64,000 nt of DNA from the NCBI GenBank assembly GCA_027625915.1, contig JANTQA010000033.1, positions 8,618,001 through 8,682,000 of the forward strand, given 5' to 3'. This DNA is from Anaeramoeba flamelloides. Lineage: Eukaryota > Metamonada > Anaeramoebidae. Each line of letters starts with the position of its first letter. The stretch's first letter is position 1. The position numbers were made by a program, and so were the translations under genes. The notes beneath the pieces were generated by a model. That model was not told where the DNA came from and ran no database searches. It saw only the letters and a list, made by a program, of their open reading frames with translations. Of the stretch, positions 58,401 to 64,000 are shown in pieces.

Positions 58401-59725
58401 GTATTTTTTCAATAGAAAAAGAAACGAAACGAAAGTGGAATAAAAATAATAAAAATATATTGTTTAATTATGTGTAAGATTATGGAGTAAATTATTATTA
58501 ACTTTTAAAGAAGTCTCTTAAAAAATTATTTGTACAAACTGTAATGTTTGAACTTTACTAATTCTAAAAAAAATGTGAAATTTAAAATTTTATAAATAAC
58601 TTATTAATTATTGAAAAAGATCTTGTTTTTTTTTTAACTATCCATAATAAAAATCAATTTTGTAATTATATTTTTAAATAAACACAATATGTTCAAATTC
58701 AATCAGTATTAATATTTTTCTTTTATTTATATTAGAATTTTACGAATAGAACTACTTATAAAGAGAATAATAGTTGATGAAATTCAAAAAAAAATCCATC
58801 CTTTTTTAGAAATGCCTTATATATATATATATATATATAATCTTAATTTCAAAAATAAAGGCAGATTTTTGATCGCAAAAAAATTGTTTAATTGTTTTTT
58901 TTTTTTGAATAATAATGGATTTTACTAAAGTGTTTTGAGATAATAGCCAATATGGATTAATAAATAAAAATACAGTGTAATCATTTTATTTTTTTGAACC
59001 TCAAATACCCATAGTGTCCTAATTGTATTCAAGTGTTGCTCTATCTGAGACATAAATATTTTGGTTTGTTGGAAATAAATTGAAGGTATTTGGAATATAT
59101 ATTTTTATTTTCCGATATTATAAATAAAATTTGGAATTTTTTTAAGGCAAAAAATTCTTTGTTCAAATGAAAAAATAATTTAAAAAAGCCCAAATTTTAA
59201 ATTCTAACAATTTATATTGATTTTGCAGTCTTTTTAAAGCTAATAAATTTGAGGTTAAACATAATGTTAAAATTCACTAAACCTCAAATTAAGATGGCGC
59301 TTAATTTTTAGTAAAAACATATATTTTTATTAAAATTGAATTTTTTTAACTTATTAAATACTTTTATTTTGTGAAAATCAGAAGTTCTCTGAAAAAAAGA
59401 ATAAATCAATTGAAATTTCCTAATTTATAAATATTTATAGTATTTGTTCCAAATTTTCATTTTTTTGATTGGATTTTTAATTCTTAATTATCCCAAATAT
59501 CAAAATTAAAATGAAAAATAAAAAAAAATATAAAAGGATAAAAGGATTTAAAATACATACTTTTGGATTTTTTTCAGACATTGAATTATAATTTTTCTTT
59601 AATTCATTATTTGCTTGAGATTTTTTTAAAAATCTTGATTTTTTTTTTTCAAGATCAGAATTAATATCATCATATTTCTTTTTCTCTCTTTTCCAAGTGT
59701 TAATCATCTTTTATATTGATTTATT

Positions 59726-59756
<31 letters not shown>

Positions 59757-62700
59757 TAGAATTAGTATTATTATTCATTTTGTTAAATAAAAAAAAAAAA
59801 TTTTTTTTTAAAGTTAATTAATAAATGAGAAAAAAAATATGAAAATTAAGTAATTATATTCATTAATCAAATAATTTTCCAAACTTGAATTTTATAATCT
59901 CTCTCTTTTTTTTTTTACTTTTTTTTTTTAATACATTATTAATATGACAAAATTATTATTTTTTGTTAATTTTAGTTTTTTATTTTTAATATTTAAATTA
60001 TAAAACCGTAGAAATTATTTAATGTTCTATTACCTTTTTAATCATATTTTTAAACAAATCTCAAAGATAAAAAAAAAAATAAATAAATATGAAAAGTAAT
60101 CATCTTAAGTAGTTTATTTTAATAACTGTAAATTTTTTTTTTAATTATCATGAAATTAGATAAAAATAATTGTATTTCAATTTTCAAATTAATATTAATT
60201 ATCCTAATCCTTTTCTACATGTTTAAAAATATGTAAATGTTATACATGGATGTGCCATTTTGAGACACTGAATACTGGTAATTTCAAAATACTGTAAAAA
60301 ACTTTTTTGTTCAATTTCCATTTTATCAAATTTGAGAACCCCATATTTTTAAAGTGGTTTTTTACAAAAAATATTTTGAAAGATCAACTTATTTTACAAA
60401 CTTTCTTAACATTTAAACCAATAAAAGGCTTTATTTGTACATGTTCATATCAAGAGGAAACAAAAATATAAAAAATTGAAATTGAAGAAAAAATTTTAAA
60501 ACTTTGATTTGAATTTATCATTATGTTTTAAAAGTAAGAAAGAACAATTATTAAATGTTTCATAATCTGATAAAAAAATTTATTGTGATGTAGTGTATTC
60601 AATCTTGGTATTTTGAACTTTGTATTAATGAAGGATTTGTTTTATAGAAATATTTTAATAATAGTTTTTACTATTGATAAATGAAAAAATTTTTATTTCA
60701 AGTTCCAAAATATTTGACTTACTTATTAATTCTTTGAGTAGGAACCGAAGCATCTTCACAAAAACAATTGTAAATTATTTCAAGTTTCTTCAATATTAAA
60801 CTACCTTTGAGTTGAAAAAACACCTAAGATCTTGAAAAAATCATTTGAAAATGAAAGTTTTTAGAGATTTAATTTAGATCTTCATTTTTGAATTTTTGAG
60901 AAAAAAATCAAGATTTTTTGAATTTGATATTTAAAAGTAAAAGGTTTTTTGAGGGATTCAAATTACTTTTAACTGAATAGATCATTAAATAGATGTATAA
61001 TAGTAGGAAAAAGTTTGAGAATTCGGTGGATCAAAATTTCAAATAAAATTTTTCCTATCTTAATAGGTATTGTAATGTAATTTGGAAATCTTTTTTTTTT
61101 TTAAATTTTCTCAAATATCAGGTATTGCAATTTGAAGTTTTATTATGTTTTAATTTCAATTTGAAAATTCAACATTTATTTTTCATACTGTTGAAATCAA
61201 ATTATACTAATTAAAAATTTATCTTGAAGTTTCTAAAGGAAGCTGAATTAAATCTTTCGAAATTTCATTTCTTAATTGATTTTTGAATCATTTTTGGGTT
61301 TTGTTACCCTCATTATTCATATAGAAAAATATTTTGAAATCAAAATTTTCATTAATTAATTGGAAAATAATAGTATTTTAAAACAAATTAGAGAAAAATA
61401 AAAAGGAGATCAAAAACAAAGTGAAGAAATTGTATTGTGGAATCTTAATTTCATAGAATTTAAAGATAAATTAGAGAAATAACCTTTTTATTGATCAAGA
61501 AAATTGATTAATTGAAAATGAAAGATTGAAATTTGAAATAAATAAGTTTCTCTGTTTGGAAATTTTTTTTATTTTTTTATTTCCAAAATTGTGATAACAT
61601 CCAATTTGTGGATTAAAATTTTGATTTTATATTTCTCATATTCCATCGAATTTTCAAATATTTGGACCATGGTATATCTACCTTTGTAGAATCATTGTTG
61701 TCAACAAAATTTAATTTTCATGAAATAGAAGGCAATAGTTTATGTTTGTGATTTCTGTTGTGATTTACAGTCAGTTTCACTTTTAAGGCACAAACTTTCA
61801 ACGAAATTTAAGGCACAAAAAAATCTCAAATTAAGGCACAAAATTTGTAATTTTTTTTTTTTTACAATTTATTTTTACTAGAATTTGAATTTTGAGCCTT
61901 AATTTGAGATTTTTTTTGTACCTTAAATTTCGTTGAATGTTTGTGCCTTAAAAGTGAAACTGACTGTAGTTTTGTTTTATTTTTCAGTTTATATAGTTTT
62001 TGGAGAAAGGTACTGAAAAAAAAAACTGAGTTTTCATTTGAAAAACACCAAGGAGAGAAAAATTGAAGGAAAAAAATAAAAGAAAAAAGAAACAAAAAAC
62101 AAATTCTGTTTATTATTTACCTTGCTTATATCTTGGCTATATTTATTTAAAAAGTTCGAAGTGTCGTCTACAATTGATTTAACCAGTGTTTTTGTTTGTA
62201 AATAATGTTGTGAAGTTGTTTCAGTTTCTGTTTTTAATTTAAACCAACATTTTGAACAGCCACTAAAACAACAAAAGTGAAAAAAAAGAAAAAAATTGGC
62301 CAAATGAAAAAAAAAAAGATTTTGATAAAAGAGAAGAATAAACAAAAAAAATCATAAATGAAATCAAAAGATCATATCTAACTTACGAAATATTAATTTG
62401 AGAAGACTGGAATGCAGAATAAAGTTTATGCAAACCTGAGCTATATTTGCTTGTTTTTGAAATATAAGTGGATAACATTGTAATTATTTCCTTTAAATTT
62501 AGCTGGGATTCTTGAGTTTTTTCATAAACTTTCTCAAGGCTTGTCCACAAGGATGGGAAGTATCGACGGTTCTTTGAAAAATTTTTCAAAAAAGAAAATT
62601 TCAGAATCGATTTTGTTGGAAAGAAGAAAAAATTTGTTTTTTTTTAAACAACATAGTTTTTGTTGTTAGTAGTTCGGAGTGGAAAAAGAAGATCGAAAAA

Positions 62701-62771
62701 AAAGAAATAAATAAATAAATAAATACCTCTTCTTGGTTTTCTTCAATATTGTTTTGATCTGTGTTTGTCAT
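52461..62771 (-). CDS. F-BAR protein with two SH3 domains (6 exons)
   Basis: Exons are 62771-62727, 62571-62387, 62262-62121, 59707-59561, 58360-58007 and 53270-52461. All are GT-AG with phases 0, 2, 0, 0, 0, giving 560 residues. F-BAR/SH3 proteins bend membrane and recruit actin regulators (WASP, dynamin) at endocytic sites; fungal Bzz1 has the same F-BAR plus two SH3 order. Residues about 15-290 are helical and fit an F-BAR: WTSLEKVYEKTQESQLNLKE, SSGLHKLYSAFQSS, FKLKTETETTSQHYLQTK, TWKREKKKYDDINSDLEKK, then SLKEAKQSYKDYTNSHKNLE. SH3-1 (about 341-398) shows QALYPFKGD, ELTFEAGD, GWWRGKL and GYFPAPYTE (Ala where Asn is usual). SH3-2 (about 503-560) shows YSLYDYEG, DGWYKA and GLVPENYT. A poly-Glu linker of about 25 residues separates them, coded by a GAA/GAG microsatellite. 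The intron between exons 5 and 6 is 4.7 kb. Confidence 0.9.
52640..52730 (-). repeat. Coding GAA/GAG trinucleotide repeat (poly-Glu)
   Basis: TTC/TCC triplets on the plus strand encode the acidic linker between the two SH3 domains. The length is likely variable between strains. Confidence 0.85.
53800..54182. mobile_element. MITE, ACTAGTGTAAATA family, copy 2
   Basis: Ends TTGTGTAAATATGAAATGTTG and (complement) TTGTGTAAATATGGAATGTTA. Inner arms AGATAAATAAAGAGTTTCAT are shared with 9757-10137. Confidence 0.78.
54285..54930. repeat. GTGCC/AGGTTTTC modular hairpin array, four units
   Basis: Four successive units. Each has a CCAGAATTCAAAAGAATTGAG...TTTTACTC-type hairpin closed by a GAATTCTGGAAAA-type arm. 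The units are joined by TAGGCACTT(G/T)A(A/C)GGCACTTT and CGTTAGGTTTTTTT linkers, with GAAAATTTATTTAATTTTC hairpins between. This is the most regular array of the family in the window. Confidence 0.7.
55180..55352 (+). repeat. Pyrimidine-rich (TTTTTC)n tract
   Basis: About 170 nt of nearly pure C/T built on CTTTTT words, purine-rich in the sense of the host gene. The plus ORF across it is an artefact. Confidence 0.8.
55514..56621. mobile_element. Small MITE, TTTCAAAAATTGTGACTCAC family, split copy
   Basis: Ends CATTTCAAAAATTGTTACTC (55514) and GGGTGAGTCATAATTTTTGAAATG (to 56621). The two halves (55514-55611 and 56512-56621) total about 208 bp and align with the uninterrupted copy at 50138-50355 in reverse orientation. 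The middle is the insertion below. Confidence 0.75.
55612..56496 (+). mobile_element. 885-bp retroposed insertion with A-tail and 14-16 bp target duplication
   Basis: Flanked by direct repeats AAGTTTAGAAGGATTT at 55596-55611 and 56497-56512; the duplicated word is single in the intact host MITE. The insert ends CAATAAAAAAAA, so it looks like target-primed (LINE-type) insertion in plus orientation. It opens with a 25-bp perfect inverted repeat (GATTTTTTATACTTTTTACC... at 55612 and its complement ending about 55727), continues with a higher-GC part with an imperfect ~37-bp tandem duplication (TGTCGAGTCGTTACTTGGAC / TGTCGAGTCGGTATCTTGTAC), and closes with a foldable 110-nt segment (56378-56489). 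There is no convincing protein frame. It could be a SINE, a chimeric retrocopy or a non-coding RNA retrocopy. Confidence 0.65.
57935..58000. repeat. Purine tract next to F-BAR exon 5 donor
   Basis: GGGAAAAGAGAAAAGAGAAA and GGGAAAAGGGAAAAGGG units on the plus strand, beginning about 7-10 nt inside the intron, so the pre-mRNA has a C/U tract directly after the 5' splice site. Confidence 0.8.
58361..59560 (-). other. Intron 4 of the F-BAR/SH3 gene, 1.2 kb
   Basis: AT-rich with (TA)n tracts at about 58376 and 58815. No exon or element recognised. Confidence 0.75.
59708..62120 (-). other. Intron 3 of the F-BAR/SH3 gene, 2.4 kb
   Basis: Starts GTAAATAA and ends ATAAAAG, with an A-run of about 27 nt next to the acceptor. 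It contains one AAGGCAC palindrome (61766-61968). The rest is unremarkable. Confidence 0.75.
61766..61968. mobile_element. AAGGCAC palindromic MITE, copy 3
   Basis: TACAGTCAGTTTCACTTTTA ... TGACTGTA, closely matching the copies at 16001 and 16428, 45 kb away. Arms of about 85 bp pair almost perfectly. Confidence 0.82.
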
Positions 62772-63629
62772 TTTGTAATTCTTTTTTGTCAAAAAAAAAA
62801 AAAAAAAAAGAAGAAAAAATTTAAAGATTAAAAAATGTGTATTTTAAATTCTTAATTTGGGTTGAATTTTAGACTACTACTAATTGGAAAATAAAAGGAT
62901 AGCAATTATTTCAGCTAATCTAAAAAACAAATAAATTCCGAATAAAACCTAAAAACTATTATTAGTGTCATAAATGGGAAAAAATTTAGAATTTCATTTT
63001 CAGCATTTTTTTCTTTTAAAAATACATTTTGTTTTCAAATAAATAGTTTTCAATTGTTGTTTTGGTTGGTATTTTGTGATATGGTTTGGTGTTTGGGTAA
63101 GATAAGAATTCTAAGTGACAGAATTTTGATTGATTGATAATACTGGTTTTTAAATTTGGAATGGGAGAATATTTTGACTTAATTTTCTATATTTTTCTTG
63201 AATAGAGAGTTCCCAAAGAAGTAATTTGTAATTTATTGCTCTATTTGAAAAAGGAAATCGAAAATGAACTAAAAATGTTTCCCTTTTGTAATTCAAATAC
63301 CAGTAGAGAAAAAGATGAAAATATAGCATTTTTAATTTTTAAATCCTGATAAATCATAAAAGTTCCGAATTCTAAAAGTGTTTCCATAAAATAACTATGT
63401 ACAGTATTAAGTAGTCTAGAAATTCTTCTTTTATCTTTTGTATAATTTTTGTAAAATGGATTACACCTTTGTTCTATTTAATTTTCAACAATTAACAGAA
63501 TTAGAGTATTGTGTACCAACTTTAGTCTAATAGAAACTTCAATGAATCAATAAATAATGAAATCTTTCGAAAAAATGCAAAATAACTATCATTTTTTCAA
63601 ATAAATTATTTTAAAAACAAAGGCACACA
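62772..63629. other. Intergenic between F-BAR/SH3 gene and guanine deaminase pseudogene
   Basis: Divergent 5' flanks. AT-rich, with an A-run just upstream of the F-BAR start. Nothing recognised. Confidence 0.6.
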
Positions 63630-64000
63630 GTAAAAAAGTTATTTGTTGGTTCATTTTTTCATACACTTGGCTAAAACAAATTTACTCATTTACTGCAACA
63701 CTTAACAGAAATCACGTCTCAAGGTAAAGTCCGATTTACCTTCCCAAAAGCAAAAGAGAATGAAATCTATCGTCATTGATCTATTAATAGATCAACAGAA
63801 ATAATCGATTTAGGAAGAAAATTTCTTGTCACAGGGATTGTTGATACACATGTTCATGCACCACAGTATCCAAACACTGGCAAAGGGGACCCACCTTTCT
63901 TTGATTGATTAATTAAATAAACCAACATTCCCTTTTGAATCCAAATTCGATGATTTGCGATACTCCAAAAGTGTTTATGAGAAGGTTGTGTCAGGACTGT
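63630..64000 (+). pseudogene. Guanine deaminase pseudogene, running off the right edge
   Basis: One frame reads KKLFVGSFFHTLG, then NKFTHLLQHLTEITSQGKV, then IIDLGRKFLVTGIVDTHVHA, PQYPNTGKGDPPFFD, TNIPFESKFDDLRYSKSVYE, KVVSGL. This is the N-terminal third of guanine deaminase (amidohydrolase family; guanine to xanthine), including the metal-binding HxH of DTHVH. No ATG precedes the conserved start. Four in-frame stops interrupt it: TAA at 63672-63674, TGA at 63777-63779, TGA at 63906-63908 (family Trp) and TAA at 63918-63920 (family Tyr). The rest is well kept, so the loss looks recent. Other genes here use TGG for Trp and TGA as stop, so recoding is unlikely. No intron is seen in this part. 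Confidence 0.82.

Noticed and set aside
61862-62095. 77-codon minus ORF
   Set aside because: Spans half of an AAGGCAC palindrome and the exon 3 flank of the F-BAR gene.
1-64000. CRISPR arrays, bacterial operons, rRNA genes, intact tRNA genes
   Set aside because: None seen. Direct repeats are microsatellites or eukaryotic MITEs, and gene structure is eukaryotic.

Overview
The window is nuclear DNA from a eukaryote, very probably a free-living amoeboid protist. It is strongly AT-rich, full of homopolymer A/T runs and (TA)n tracts, and every confidently read gene is split by GT-AG introns. The gene set (heterotrimeric G-protein alpha subunit, Beclin/Atg6, F-BAR/SH3 protein, BTB-BACK protein, eIF4E-binding protein) fits Amoebozoa or Anaeramoeba-like lineages better than fungi, plants or ciliates. 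I cannot settle the species. Stops are read with the standard code.

Layout: 1-0.7 kb, a decayed reverse-transcriptase-like remnant; 1.0-1.85 kb, a long-inverted-repeat element; 4.0-5.4 kb (-), a BTB-BACK protein; 7.6-14.8 kb (-), eIF2-alpha with a 5.8-kb intron holding several repeats and a small opposite-strand HTH ORF; 16-18.3 kb, a repeat cluster; 18.5-20.1 kb (-), a poorly resolved small gene or genes; 20.2-29.9 kb (+), a G-alpha gene with 6.3-kb and 1.9-kb introns; 32.6-33.2 kb (-), ribosomal protein uS10; 37.1-37.9 kb (-), ribosomal protein uL5; 41.6-42.3 kb (+), a 4E-BP homologue; 47.9-49.8 kb (+), Beclin 1/Atg6; 52.5-62.8 kb (-), an F-BAR protein with two SH3 domains in six exons; 63.6-64.0 kb (+), a guanine deaminase pseudogene running off the right edge.

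Seven genes could be assembled exon by exon with phases that close: BTB-BACK, eIF2-alpha, G-alpha, uS10, uL5, 4E-BP, Beclin; the F-BAR/SH3 gene makes eight. Most introns are 97-160 nt, but several are 0.8-6.3 kb and are largely built from non-autonomous inverted-repeat elements. I recognise about ten repeat families by eye, with nested insertions and one clean paralogous empty site.

Functionally, several genes belong to growth and starvation control: eIF2-alpha (with Thr in place of the regulatory Ser51), 4E-BP (a classical TOR target), two ribosomal proteins and Beclin. They are not an operon and the grouping may be chance. The most unusual points are the eIF2-alpha Ser-to-Thr change with the kinase-docking motif kept, a full-length 4E-BP in a protist, a shortened G-alpha C-terminus, the same inverted-repeat element just upstream of both ribosomal protein genes, and an 885-bp retroposed insertion with a structured 3' end and an A-tail. 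I did not find a clearly new multi-gene system.
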